Positions 36,501 to 49,189 of a DNA stretch of 64,000 nt are shown piece after piece. The notes below the pieces were generated by a model. The model was not told the DNA's origin and ran no database searches. It saw only the letters and a program-made list of their open reading frames with translations. Within the stretch, counting starts at the first letter, position 1. The number at the start of each line of letters is the position of its first letter. The position numbers and the translations under genes were made by a program. Origin of the DNA: Struthio camelus (taxonomy: Eukaryota > Chordata > Aves > Struthioniformes > Struthionidae); the NCBI RefSeq assembly GCF_040807025.1, contig NC_090951.1, positions 29,663,573 to 29,727,572 on the forward strand, read 5' to 3'.

Positions 36501-39500
36501 TTTCCAGCTCCTATTGCTATTACAATAGTAAGACCAGTGCTTCCCGTCTCAAGAGCAGAGCAACACAGTAGCTCAGGCTGCAAGTGACACAGTAAAGCTG
36601 ATAGCTTTTCAAATGCAAAAGAGTTTTGGACAGCAATCTCCTATTAAGGAGATAAACAACTAGAAATATTCTCTGCACATTTCTTTCTCAAAGAAATGAT
36701 GCCCCTAAAAAGGAAGAGTTTGAAATACTTGTGATGCCAGTCAGATGAAAAGTTCAAACTATCAAGAGAAGGAAATACAGCTATGAATTGCTGAAAGTTA
36801 ATCATCTTAGCTATAGGAATAAAGAGGGGAAAAAATAGCTGTTTGCAAATATACTTTCATAACACGGAGAAGATCTCAGTTTTTAAATGATTGCAGTAGG
36901 GGAAGAAAAGCAAGAACTTCCAATAAATTAAATACAATTAAAAAGTAAAGTTGAGACTTTCTCGGAAGACCACACTGAGATCAGAAAAGTAAAACCTCTA
37001 ACGTGAAAGACTTGTGCAACTAAAAGAGAAACAGCCACTTAGCTTCCACAGCAGTCACCAAGCAGCACATGCAAGAAAGTGGACTGCAGGCTTCAGGATG
37101 AGTGATTAAACGCTGACTCTGTGCAGATTCTTCTGCATATATTAATTCAACTACAGAATATTGTGGGATCTAAAACAATCCCCCAATTCAATTCTTTCAT
37201 TTTATTTAAAAAAAAAAAAAATCCTGTAAGGTTAACACTAGTGTGCAAATTCCATGGGAAACAAGCATTTACTTTTGTGCAATGCGTTACCATCCGCAGT
37301 ACAGCCACTGCAGCAGTCCTTTTCCTTTTTGCTAATAATAGTAAAGGCATCAAAATCCAAACGCTGACTGACCTGTGCCTGTTTCACAGAGAAGAGACAG
37401 ATCATACCTCAGAGTATCCAGCTTTGGCCCAAGCACTTGTCAGAGGAAACCCCCAGAGTTGCACAGAGCTCATCCAACAGTTTGCGCTTTGACCCTGCAA
37501 TCCTCTCTCATAAGTAATCCTAGTTTAGTCACAAAACAGGTAGCAGCTGAAGGATCTGGTCTAATGTAGGATCTGTTTTTATACTGGTACAAGAATGCTA
37601 AAATTAATATCTGGATTTAAGTGAACTTCACTTTCTTACCTAAACTTAGTGTCTCTAGAGTAGGACTGGGTAAACCCAGCAGCGACAGGAAGAGAGTCTT
37701 GCCCTCTCATTGCTGCCCAGGTTTTGCCTTATCTGTAGTTAAGGAGAGATCAGTCCCCCAGGGGGTTCTTCAAACACCAGAGACTGCTCTGTTACAGCTC
37801 TTTTCGAAACAGAAATTAAAGTACTTACTACCTCCCAGCTTTCCCTGCTTTCCCCCGCTGAGCTCATAATTTCTCTTCTCACAATTGTTTGGATAGAACT
37901 GTCCTTTGTACCCTGACCTTTAAAAAAACCCTTAGTTTTGCTTTTAACTCTTAGCAAGTCTCAACAACCTATTCAACACCAGTATCAATAAACGAGAACA
38001 TGACTTCCAGATTCATTATCCCCCAACTTTTAGAAGAGTCTTTACTTCTTTTTAAAGACAAAGATAGAAGGAGAGGTTCTGCTCTTAGCTTTTGAGGTAG
38101 ATGAATACTTTCTTCAAGATAATGATCTTTTTTGGAAAAAAAAAAAAACAAAAAAAACCCAAAAACCAGTGCTATCCGAAAGCTCCAGGGAAGTTTAAGG
38201 AGAGATATGCCTCCAGCAGGCTGGTGTTGTAGAGCTGTAGTAGACTCAGCACCTGCTCAAGGAGCAGAGTATAATCCAGTGTTTCAAAAGCAACAGGACG
38301 ATGAGGATAATGGCCTATAAATGCCAGGGAACTCTAGTCCTACAATGTGAAGCGATGCAGGCACACTAGATACAATTGATTAGCTACATCACGTTAAGTT
38401 TTGGCATCTGGACATTTATTCAGAGGCTTAGAAATCAATCCTTTGATCAATTCAGGTTAATTGTCCTTAACGCCCCCTTAAAGTTTCAGACTTTGCCAGC
38501 AATGAAGGAATCTCCTAATTTTGACAAAAAAAGTTCAAGACATCAGGATTCAAAACAAAGGCTTAAGACGTTCCAGAACGGAGACAATGCTGGGAGGAAA
38601 GCGTGAAGATTCTCCATTGGGCACCAAGCAGAGGTACAGAACTGTATAACAACAACAACAACAATTTTTTTTTTTAAAAGGAAATTTAGTAACAGTCCAT
38701 TCCAGAAAGTTCAACATTTTACTGTATTACTATCCATTTTCTTAAAGTTTTCTTTGAAAAGTTTTCTTAAATTTCGGAGAGATCAATTCATTGATGCGCA
38801 GGTTTTTATTACCAAGAAACCATAGCAAGAAACGTACCTCGTATAAGGCACTTCATCCGTTAACAAAAAATAAACTACTAAAGCACTCAGACACAATCAG
38901 AGATTGAGCAGTTCAAACACAATCACATAATGTAGTCCTACTACAGGAAATGGCTATAGGCCTATGCTAACACAGGGGCAGCTGAGTAATCAAAATGCTG
39001 CCCATAGAAAGATTCCACAAGTAAGGATTGCTGGCGGTAGATGCTCATCAGTAAACCACCAGCTTCGTGTAATGGCGCTGAAATGGTGAAATCCCAGGGT
39101 TCTGCTGTTTCTTGTCCATAAACTAACCTTAGAGCTTCCTGCCTTTTGCTTCTCCTAAATCTGTGTTCAATGCCGTGGCTTGTTTTCAAAGAAAGATTAG
39201 GTATAGAACTCTGTAGAAGGCACAACGGTTTCCTTGTCTAGACCACAGAAACGAGCCCAGCTAAACAGTATGACTAAGCTATCACGAATGCAGAAAAACA
39301 CTGAAACATTTTGGATGTGTGAAGGATTTTGATAACATTGCTGAAAAATTCAGCGATGTCTCAGTTGGAAGCTTGCATTGTCAGTTGTCAGACAACTGCC
39401 TAAGATAGCAAATCACAGAGCAAACAATGTCTAGAACCTCCTATTCTCAGCCTCACCAAATTTGTCACTTGGCGAGGTTGGCTATCATCTCAAGCACAAA

Positions 39501-42500
39501 AAAATAACATTGTGGCAGGAAGAAGGCCAAAGACCGTTGGCAATTCAAGCAGCATCAGAGGATGGCCCAGTCTTTCAGTGACAGTAGCTGAAAGCCAGTT
39601 TTGTGACCTTCCTTGCAAATCATGCAGAGATGGCAGTTGTTTGCTATTTTAAGTTTTGGACCAAACAGAGAAAGTAGGAGGTGTCTTTTCAATTCTCTTT
39701 CCTCCTGTAAGCGGATACAATGACAACTGTTCAAAAGACTGCTCCCTGAGCCAAATATAACATGTAGGTCACTAGGTTAGCTAATTTGCCTTAAAGGCAC
39801 TCAGAGGAAGCACAATCCCTGCCTCTGGGCTTTGGGGCTGAACTCGGTAGAACTTCACATACAACTCCAGGAAGGTCACTTGAACTCCTTATCTCACTCA
39901 TAAAAAACAAGAACACAACTTTATTTCTCACCATTTGCCTGCTTCAGTCCTGGCTTGAGGACCTTCTGCTCTCTGCCCCACTACAAGCCCATCATGAAAG
40001 TATACTCCAAAAGAGATCCTGACATTGGGTAGATGGTCACGTATCACAGAAGCACGTATGTGAGCAGCAAAACCAGCAACGCTAGGTTTCACAGATATTT
40101 GTCTCCACAGAATGAGCTCCCACATGGATTCTTTGACACCGAGTAAGTAATCCAGCTCACACTGCAATCCTTCATCGGGGAATAGACGGAGGTGGGTGGG
40201 AGGATTAACAGAGACAGGTCCCTCTGTCCAACAGCTTTTTTTTGCCTCAGCAAAGCTTATAGCAACATAGTATCTTTGAGGCCTGGGCCTGTATGAGGAA
40301 ACTCAGCAGAAATTGGCCTGCAGCTGAGAAGAGGAAGGGGAACTGCCTGAGAGAAGAACAGCACAAGTGAGCAACGGTTGGGAAGCGGACTGAAGATGGG
40401 TGCACATGCGTTTCAAAAGGCAGTCTAAAAGTGGTTTAAACAAAAGTGTGTTCCCATTTTATTTCATTATGGATGTGTGTCAAAAAAAGGCAGATGGCTC
40501 AAAAATCATTTGAGGCTTTCAAAAATAATGATGACATCAGGAACAAGAATCACTGTCATTTTGGACTTCTCCTAAATAGGTTCTTGAGGAATTTCAAAAG
40601 GGTCACAATTTCAGCTTTTTTAGACAATGGTATTTAGATATTATATTGTCAAATGTCTCAAAGATAGACCAGGGTTAAAGTTCTAAACAGACTAAGATTT
40701 TTCCACTGTTCAATTTTTAATCTTTTACACCACTGCTGATACACTGACCAGAATTTTCCAGAGCGCAAACAAATATATCATTTTGCATTTATTGTCATAA
40801 AGAGAAGAACATTTTCAAAAGTCATGAAGAACTTTAAGCTTTCCTCATGTCACCAGATAGCTTTGCCTTTAGGCGAGAGAACCACAGGGAACCTGCCGGG
40901 TTTTCTATTTTCAAGATCACTTTCCATGTCTCACTCTGCCTGCAGGCAGAGAGAGAATACACACAAATGGTACAATCTTCTGAAACAGGTTAGAGGGCAG
41001 TCTGTGAACTACATGACTCAAACTATATTAATACCAGTTAGTACGCATGTACTGAAACAAGCGATCCAAAAAGCCAGGTCAATACCGGAAAATACTTAAT
41101 TCAAAACGACACCAAATCTGGTCCTTCTCATTGCGTCCAACAAAACACCCAAGATGTTCAGAGACTCAAAGCCAAAGTGAAGTGTTTCTACAGCAAAAAT
41201 GGCTTGAGAGAAAAGTAACTACAGTAGCAAGTGTGTTGCATACTTAGAAACTATTACTTCTACAAGGGGAAAGATGTATTTGGAAAAGGATGGATTTCTG
41301 GTCATTGATCACAGCAAGTCATTGAACCCTCATTAATAAACGTATATGAATAAACAGGGAGTGGTACATTTGAGTATCCCAAAATGACTATTAATACAGA
41401 AAGCTCCCATAGGAGAGTTGGCAACACTTCTACAGCACAAGTTTGGCCACCATAATGGTAGAACACAGTACCAGATATCTACGAGCACGGCCAAAGATAG
41501 ATCATGATCCACAGGTCAGTCACAAAATCTAGGAATCATGCTTGAACGTTTGACTCATATTAGGCCCCAAGGATACAATGAAGAATAGCAAAGGAAAAAA
41601 AAAAAAAAGATCCTGCTGGCACAACTGCTGCCATGACATAGCAAGTTTACAGTCACTGCATACAAATCAGGAAGGGAAAACAAAATAAGTCAACAAGACA
41701 CAAGGAAGTGCAAAGCACAAAATGACAAGACAAAATTCTAATAAGACACTTGAAAGACAATGAACCTAAGAGCAGTTTATGTGCCTGCACTACTTTAAAG
41801 CAACGAATGCATTCAAAACCTACTAAGCAATCACCGTTTCGGGAGAAAAGAACAGTACAGAGAATTTAAAATGCTAAACACAACATACTGACAATGGAGC
41901 AGAATAGAACAAACCTTATCACTAGCTCACCTTCAATTCTACTACCAGCAGATAGTACTTTAACTTGCTACCTCTAGGTTGAGGGGGAACTGTCATAGTG
42001 TATGTGCAGAGATCCATGTCATTTTGTGACCACATCAACAAACATTTAAGTGACCTAAAGAGAGCAACAAGAGAGGTTTCAAAATGCAAAGCATTATTAG
42101 CTACGGGAGATTTTTAATGTGGAAGGAAACATGAACACAAAAGCCTAAAGTAACAGAACAATAAGTGTTCTATAACAAATCACCACACTTATCAGCAACC
42201 TATTGCTTTGGCTACTCAATATCTTTCATGTTATTCCTTCTTAATCTTCAAGAACAAAGCTTATGGGAAATCGGCTTTGATATCACCTGATGGGCAGAAT
42301 ATAAGAGATGTCATACTGTACAGACAGGAATCAAAAGATCACAACTAATTTATTTCAGACCGTAAACTAGCATGGCCATCCATGAGACTCACAGCAAACA
42401 AAACATGCTGAGAGCCAAGACCTCTGATGTAAAAATACTGAAAACATACCACAAAAGAACACTGAGAAGCTGTGCAGAAACCAACCTATCCTTTCTAAAA

Positions 42501-45263
42501 GAAAAAGCAAAAATTGAAAAAATATATACACATGGAACAACATAAAGCAGGATTATGAGAGCCACTGAACAATCACTGAAATAAAAGACCAGAGAGCAGG
42601 ATATCAAGGCAGTTAACAGATGAAGCGTTGCGGTTGAACTCCATACATAAGAGACTGAAGGTGAATAAAAAAAGCAAATGAAAGACTTAAGGAAACCAAT
42701 AACCCTCTTTTCCCAGAGACGCACACAGATACTATATTAGAACATAAAGAGAAGGAGTAGAATATCTGACCTAGAGATATTAGCAATCTAAAAGTAGGTA
42801 ACTAACTAAGGCTAAGCTAATAAAGAACAAGCAATAGCAAGAGTAACTACAGGAGTTGTATACGATACAAAACACTACATTAAAGTATGGGAAGCTCCTT
42901 CAGGATATAAGTGATGGAAAATAGATGTTAAAAACCGTCAGAATTAGCAGGGTCTTCAAGAGAGTGCTTGGATGAAAAGGGGAAAGACAGCAAGAAGCAA
43001 TCACGCAACTACAGTTGTGCTGCAAGCATTTGAAAAAAATACAGTAAAGGCAACACACAACCTATTCAACCAGACTTACAAATGAGAACAACTAGCAGTG
43101 AATGGGGCACAAAGCAGGAACAGTAATGACCTAAAGGAAGAAAAACAGAACGCGGTGCCAAGACTACAGAAGAATTCTCTTGCTGAGTGGGCTTGGGTAG
43201 AGGAGAACAAAGACATATGCAAAAGCACTTGAAGAACTGCAGGCCAGATTTAGACCAGAGCAAAGAACAGATCAATTCTTTGCAGCTGGATAAATCTAGA
43301 AGAAAAATACACCAACAGCATCCTCGACTCTGAAGACGCTATGACAAGTTTTGAGAATGCCTGGTCCTCCAGAAATTGATAGCTAAATGAATGAGTCCAA
43401 AATAGCAGAACAGAATATTTCAGATTGCTTGTGGGTGATGAGAATACTCACCTTTAACAGTTTTGTTTAGTTTAGCAAGGTAATAGCGAAGGTTTGAATA
43501 CTAAGAAGAGGGATACTAAGAAAGGGAAGAGTTACAGTAGACAGGAAGACGACAAATGTATTTAGGTCTGCACATGATAGTGACCTCATAGTATCGGTCA
43601 AGATGGATGTATAGAAAATTATGAGTAAAGTTGAACTGAAATGAGGATCAGCACAAGACAAAAAAACAAATCAAAAACACATCAACTGGAAGACAAGAGA
43701 CAAGGATGAAAAACCCAAGACCAAGCTGAAAAAACCTCCTTGATTATGTTGAAGAATGCATATACTGACACAGACTTTAAAAAAAAAAAAAACCACAGAA
43801 AATAGTGCGAGTCTAGAAGGTTGAACATATTTAGAGAAAAAGGCATCTCTCGTGGCTGTGACCAAAGTTTTGTCACATAAGGAATGCTGACAAATTAACA
43901 ACTGACTACCAAAATGAACTCTGGGGTTGGAGTGGTTACTGAGAGATTCAGAGTCAGATTTAGTAGTAACAAAACAGGAAAAAAAACACTGACGCTCAGG
44001 ACTTGCATCAAGAAGGTACCCAGAAGGATACCGTACCTCCTGATACATGTCATAAAATAAGGATTAGCAATAAAAAATTAGAAGGAAAAAAACAAAGATG
44101 CATGTGATGGAAACAGTGACCAGTAGAACAGAATCAAAGGCCTTAGAAACAAAGGCAAGTTTGATACTGTGATTGTGCAAAGCAAGGAAGAGACTTGTTC
44201 TGTAACCACCAAACTAAGAGAATAAAACAGTACAACAGTGTTACAACACTAGTACGCAAGGTGCCACTGCCTAATCTTTTGTTCAGGCAAGCAAAAACAA
44301 AAGATCTGGATAAATAACTGCATTTTGTAGCCTACTCAATATCTTCATATTTTCTCTGTAAAACAGAGAAAAGTTATTTGGGAAAAATGCTTTTAAAAAC
44401 AAGGAGCGGTAAATAAGGTTTTCAGGATTCAGACTGCTTCCCTTAGTAAAAACATATTCCTGGGCTAAACAAAATTCTTCTGAACGCCTCTTGGTTCCCA
44501 AGAGATCACAGAGGAGCACGTCATTTCGTCTTCTGTGTACTAAAACCCAATTCCTTTCAACGCGCTGCAGCAGAGCTCTTGTTCTGCAAGCCATAGAAGT
44601 ACCAGGAGGCTCTCTCAGGACCTGAGAAGTTGGAATACCTCGCTGTGCCGAACAACCGCAGCTCTCGGGAGCACAGTCCCAGCACCAGCAAACTCCCGCC
44701 TCGTGCAAGTTTTGCAGCTTGCTTAGGCAAGCTTCTAAGGTTACATCTAAACCAAGCTCTGCTGCCGGGGCCTCCATGCAGAGCATTCAGCAAGCGTTCA
44801 ACCATGCAAGCCGCCCAACAGAGCGCAACGAAAACAGAGCCTCATCTTGGCCCCTTGCCTTTTTTTTCTTTCCTCCTCCTTTCTTTCTTTTTCAATCACA
44901 CACAGAGAACTCCAGCTATGCAATTTGTTCCGCTAAACGCCACGGCAGTACCTGCATAAGCAAGGATTACTCCGGCGAGCGAGGGTCACCGGCCACGACC
45001 CGGGGAGCGGAGCTCGCCCTTCCGCGGGCGCTGCCCGCCGGGCCCCGGCCCAGCCCCGGGCTTCCCGGCGCCTCGCCCAGCGGCGGCCACACGCGCAGCT
45101 CCCGGTAGCCCGCGGGGAGCGCCCGGCCCCAGCCGTCGGCAGCGCCGGGCCCACCGCCCCCCGCAGCCCGGCCCGGCGCTGCCCCTTCCCCGCCGCGCCG
45201 CGCCAGCCCTGCCCCCGCCCCGCCCCGCCGCAGCCCCCCGGCCGCGCCCGCGCGGCTACGCAC

Positions 45264-45355
45264 CGGGGCCGCGCGGCGCCCGCGCCCCCTCGGGCCGGCG
45301 GCGAGGCAGCACCGCTCCTTTGTGCCGCCGCGGCGCGCGGCGGAAAGATGGAGGC
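45264..45355 (-). other. RSPRY1: Candidate non-coding first exon of RSPRY1
   Basis: A minus-strand YY1-like CCATCTT (45,352-45,346) sits where a start region is expected. A donor CCG|gtgcgtag follows at 45,263-45,256. A second possible donor, ATGCAG|gtactg, lies at 44,951, which would make a longer exon down to 44,952. Sequence alone does not decide between them. Confidence 0.35.
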
Positions 45356-45649
45356 CACACACCGACCATCCCCGCCCCGCCCCGCCCCGCCCCGGCCCGC
45401 TCCGCCCCCCGCCGTCGCCCGGGCGACCCGTCCTGCCCCGCCCCGGCCCCGCCGGGCAAACCTCCGCCAATCCCGGCGCGGGGCCGCCTTGATGTCACCT
45501 CGCAGCCAATCGCCCGGCGCGTTCCTGATACGCGCGGAGCGGCGGCGGCTTGCGCTCCTTCCCGTAAGAGCGGCTAGGATTGGTTAGTGGGGGAGGGGCT
45601 CCCTGGGGAAGAGCTCTCTCGATTGGCTCTCTCAGGCGGAAGGGGCGGG

Positions 45650-45754
45650 GCAGCCGGCGGCGGCGAGCGAACCGGAGCGGCCCTGCGGGAGGGGAGCAAT
45701 GGCGGCGCTCTAGGCTGGGTTGCGCGTCTTGCTGTAACGGGCTGCCGGGCCGCG
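45650..45754 (+). other. PSME3IP1: Candidate non-coding first exon of PSME3IP1
   Basis: The segment lies downstream of the inverted CCAAT boxes and ends at the donor GCG|gtacgt (45,755). It contains ATGGCGGCGCTCTAG (45,699-45,713), which is both a YY1-like element and a four-codon upstream reading frame. The 5' limit is a guess. The next known exon begins at 49,049 (or 48,980). Confidence 0.45.
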
Positions 45755-48700
45755 GTACGTGCTGGCGGCGCCGCCGCGGCCGCCGCCCTGGGCGGGGTCG
45801 GGGCTCTGAGAGTGCGGGGGCGGGCGGGGCCAGGCGGCGGGGCCCGGGGAGCGCAGGGGGCCGGGGCCCTGCGGCGGGAGAGCCGGGAAGAGGGGCGGCG
45901 CGGCGGCGCGGGCCGGGGAACAGGCCCTGCCCGCCCCGGGCCTCCTCCGGGGAAGCCTGCTTCCCTCTGCCCGTCTGCGCCAGCCCGGGAGAGCGGGGCC
46001 GGGGCCTCGGTGATGGTCCCCGGCTGCGGCGCGCTTGGTGGCGGGCTCAGGGTGCGCTCGGTTTGGCGCCCTGGGGAGGCGCTGGGAGAGCTGCTAGGCG
46101 TTTGTGACAGCAACGTGTTGACTTACCCGTTAGCGATGGTGGTCTTAACGTGTTGGAAGGTGTACGCGAATACCAGAGATACCGCCTCTGCTGTAGGCAT
46201 GTTCCAGCCTGAGCAATGACAAGGACCGTGAGTTTTTATTTTTAAATACTGGGATCGTTACCATCTACTAGCACAAAAAAGTCCAGTTTACTGCTTGGAA
46301 TTCTGTTGCTGTGCTGCTGAAATGATGACATCTAACTTCTTCGTTAAAACATAGTCACTGGACAAGAAGGTTAATAAAAGGGCAGCTTCCAAACACACGT
46401 GAAGTATTTTTTCTGGTTTGGAAGACTTTGTGGATATATATGTGTGTGAGATGCGAGAAAGAAAATACTGCAGCAAGATTAGCAGACCTCTAAGTGTGTA
46501 TATACTTACATGCTTCGCTGCATCTTTCCCCCCCACCCCGTCTCAGTGCCCCAAGATGAGGCTGTCAGTAGAGCCATCATTTGATAAAATGTTTCATTAG
46601 ATGCTACTCTCCAGGATTATAGCGAAAGTACTTTAGTTCTATGTCGCATCATAATTAAATCCTAATCTATTTCCACTGTGTTACAGTATGTTGGCTAAGT
46701 GGCTCAACCAGAAGGCAGATGGTTTGCTATTGAAAGCTTTAGTCCTGAAATGATGCTGCACCCTTGCTGACTCTGTTTCTTCCTTTTGTTTTTATGATTT
46801 TTTTGTCACCATTGTAGACATTTCCTGTCTAAAGGACAAGCTGAAATGACACAAGTTGGGAACAAAATTATCTTGCTTGTGCAGCACTTCAGTAGGAAAG
46901 CTGATCTTGTGGTTAGGAGCTATATTGAGGAGAGAGTTTCAATTTTCAGTTTCTCTATGGATTTTCCCCTCAAGCCACCTTTGGAAATGACATTCCAAAG
47001 AGCACATGCACCATGCTTCCTGGAAATTGGACTCATCTTAAGGGTGGGTTTTTGTTAGATTAGAAAAGGAAAATAACCAGCCCTTGACCTCTCTTTCCTT
47101 TCTCCACGCTTAAAAAGAAAATCTGTTTCTTTTCTTTGCCTTGTTAGTTCACATCTTACGAATGCATCGTGTTTTAGTAAATATTTGTACAGTGCTTAAC
47201 CTGGATCTCTACTAGGACCTCCGTTTGTCATTTGTGATACAAGTAGTAGGCCACAAAAGCATCAATTTCTGTAGGAATTTCAGGACTGGGCTTCCTGCAG
47301 GAATGGTTCTTTGTGGTGCAAAGGAAGTATGATACACTAGTTCCTTCCATTATTTTGAGTTATTTCCTTCTTCTCTGGAAGAATATAGGTACTCAGTTCT
47401 GTTCCAGTGTGGAAATGCAGGCAGAGCTAGATCCTAAATGCGTAAGACTTAGCAGTATGTGGCAGTTATCTGTAGTCCTTGAGGTACTTGCTGAAGCTAT
47501 ATCAGGGAAATGTGAAGAAAACGGAAAAGTGTGATGTTAGCATAACTTTAAATGAATAGCTATTGATCCTATGTTTGTATTGTACTCCGGTATACAGTCT
47601 TGAAGTAAGAAAAAAATAAGTCAGGAATAATGCCTCTCATAGCCCATAGAGTGGACAGAATAACTTGAAGGAGCCAAATAGGACTTGCACAAGCAGTCTA
47701 TCGTTGTTTCATCTTGGAGTTATAGGTGTCAAGACCATGAATTTCCTTCTTAGGATGTATCTATGGAGGATTTGCACCCTGGGCCTGATACTGAAATGGG
47801 ATATCTGCCCAGTACTCAAGTATTACCATCTCTTGAAGTGGAGGGCAGATATGTTAAGTGTGAAGGAGCTGTACTCACTTGGTCTAGTAACACTGCTCCA
47901 GTCTTCTACTCCCAGCCTTGTTGCAGCCAGAGAGAGTTCCCTCTTCCACTCGCCTTTTGGGTTCTCTATAACCCTGCCAAAGGACTTAAATTTCTTTTTT
48001 TTTTTCTTTTTTTTTTTTTTTTAACATCTAATCACTGTTAATTTCCACCACCACTCTCTGCAACATAGTTTACTCAAGTCTAGCTCTAAAAACCCTGGTT
48101 CTGAAGTTTCTTCATGCTACCTGGATGCTATTAGAGTGAATAGGAGAGGCAAGCTCTGACCCTACTTTCTCTGGGAGTGGCAATTACAATAATGTCCACG
48201 TGGGGACAGTAGGTTTGAGGTGGGGCATGCCAAACTGTTCTTTGGGGATGATGCACACATTGTCTTCTTGACACGCAGCGATGCAAAAAGGTTTTGGAAG
48301 ATTAGAGAGTTTAGCTGCTAATTTCTGAAATCACTGAAAATAGGCATACTACTTCAGGTTTTCACGGGATGGGCAAAAAACTTATGTAAAATGACGGCCG
48401 AGTTTCATGTGCTTTCTCAAGAGCAGAGAGGTGCAGGAACTGGAAGAAAAGTGTGTAAGAGGCTCTTTTTCTTTTCTCTTTTTTTTTTTTTTTTCCCTCT
48501 TTTTTTCTTTTGCCAAGGTAAATCCAAGATGAGGTAAGGAAAGTTACATTGTAATGTCACTTCTAGTTGTCTGCCTCGGGACACTTTCCTAACAGGGAAG
48601 ACATAATTATGAGAAATAGTAAAGAAGGGGTAATAGGTGGTTTGTCTTACTAGTTTTGCAGCGATTAGGTATTTTGACCAGTGTTTACTGGTCTTTAGAC

Positions 48701-49048
48701 AACTGAAATTATTATTCACCTCCTAATGTTATGGGTAATTTTACTGGTGTGAAAGGTGTTCTTCTGTGTCTTTAGACTGCAGTGTAAGAATGTAGCATCT
48801 ACTTTATATCTCGATGTACTCATTCATCTCCCTAGCTCTGAAAGTATCCTACAAGAGATGTGAATTGGGTAATGTTTTTTTAACAATTTGTATCAAATGT
48901 TATTCTGTATTTGTAGTTTCTAGGCTCTATTGCTTTCTCGTTAAAAGAATCTTATAAGTGCAGCAGCTCTGTTTTTCAGGATAGGTAATAATATGCCTCG
49001 TGCGCTGACAAGTGAAGTCAGGCCTCTGGTGTCTTGTGTTTTTGACAG
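45755..49048 (+). other. PSME3IP1: PSME3IP1 first intron (5' UTR intron)
   Basis: About 3.3 kb between the CpG-island exon and the start-codon exon. It holds long T-runs near 47,994-48,022 and 48,479-48,510. An alternative acceptor (CTCTGTTTTTCAG, ending 48,979) lies just before the main one. No coding exon is recognised, and short open frames here match nothing known. Confidence 0.6.
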
Positions 49049-49059
49049 CCTGTTCCACA

Positions 49060-49189
49060 ATGGATGGGGGAGATGGTACTGCTGACCTTGTGATTAACAA
49101 GAGGTTTGTGTCTGAAGCGGAGCTAGAGGAGCGGCGAAAGAGAAGGCAAGAGGAATGGGAAAAGGTTCGAAAACCTGAGGATCCGGAAG
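49060..49189 (+). CDS. PSME3IP1: PSME3IP1 coding exon 1 (residues 1-43)
   Basis: Starts [20 protein letters not shown] with Kozak context ACAATGG, 11 nt after the acceptor TTTTTGACAG (ends 49,048). It ends in a split Glu codon (G|AA) at donor gtatgg. Frame and sequence match the family N-terminus. Confidence 0.97.

Larger units (their letters stand above)
31116..45263 (-). other. RSPRY1: Large first intron of RSPRY1 (inferred)
   Basis: The intron runs from the acceptor at 31,116 up to the CpG-island promoter, about 14 kb. It contains a (GGGTGT)n patch next to a C-run (32,041-32,083), an unusual CpG-rich segment with TATA and donor signals (33,387-33,500) and many A-runs. A purine-rich plus strand at 42.3-44.2 kb leaves the minus strand unusually poor in stops. 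I found no recognisable nested gene. Open frames here, the longest being 167 codons at 44,283-44,786, resemble nothing I know. Confidence 0.6.
44950..46115. promoter_or_regulatory. Bidirectional CpG-island promoter of RSPRY1 and PSME3IP1
   Basis: A dense GC/CpG block separates two divergent housekeeping-type genes. It has CCAAT boxes at 45,467-45,471 and 45,506-45,510 and inverted CCAAT boxes at 45,579-45,583 and 45,622-45,626. Tandem GC boxes (CCCCGCC) run across about 45,365-45,400, and YY1-like AAGATGG (45,346-45,352) and ATGGCGGC (45,699-45,706) lie on the two flanks. No TATA box is evident. RSPRY1 should start leftward near 45.35 kb and PSME3IP1 rightward near 45.65-45.70 kb, inferred from motif positions. 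Confidence 0.85.

Noticed and set aside
37121-37492. 123-codon plus-strand frame in RSPRY1 intron 1
   Set aside because: It runs through an A-run that encodes a lysine stretch, has no recognisable domain, and lacks supporting splice or promoter signals.
39928-40167. 79-codon minus-strand frame with protein-like composition
   Set aside because: I could not match it to any family or find neighbouring exons in the same frame. It is too short to claim as a gene or pseudogene.
44283-44786. 167-codon minus-strand frame just inside the RSPRY1 promoter
   Set aside because: It is Cys/Leu/Arg-rich with no motif, and its GC-rich half borders the CpG island. No evidence separates it from chance.
44933-46219. 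Many long Arg/Ala/Gly/Pro-rich open frames on both strands in the CpG island
   Set aside because: They overlap in all frames, reflect GC-rich composition with few stops, and match no known protein. The real genes start to either side.
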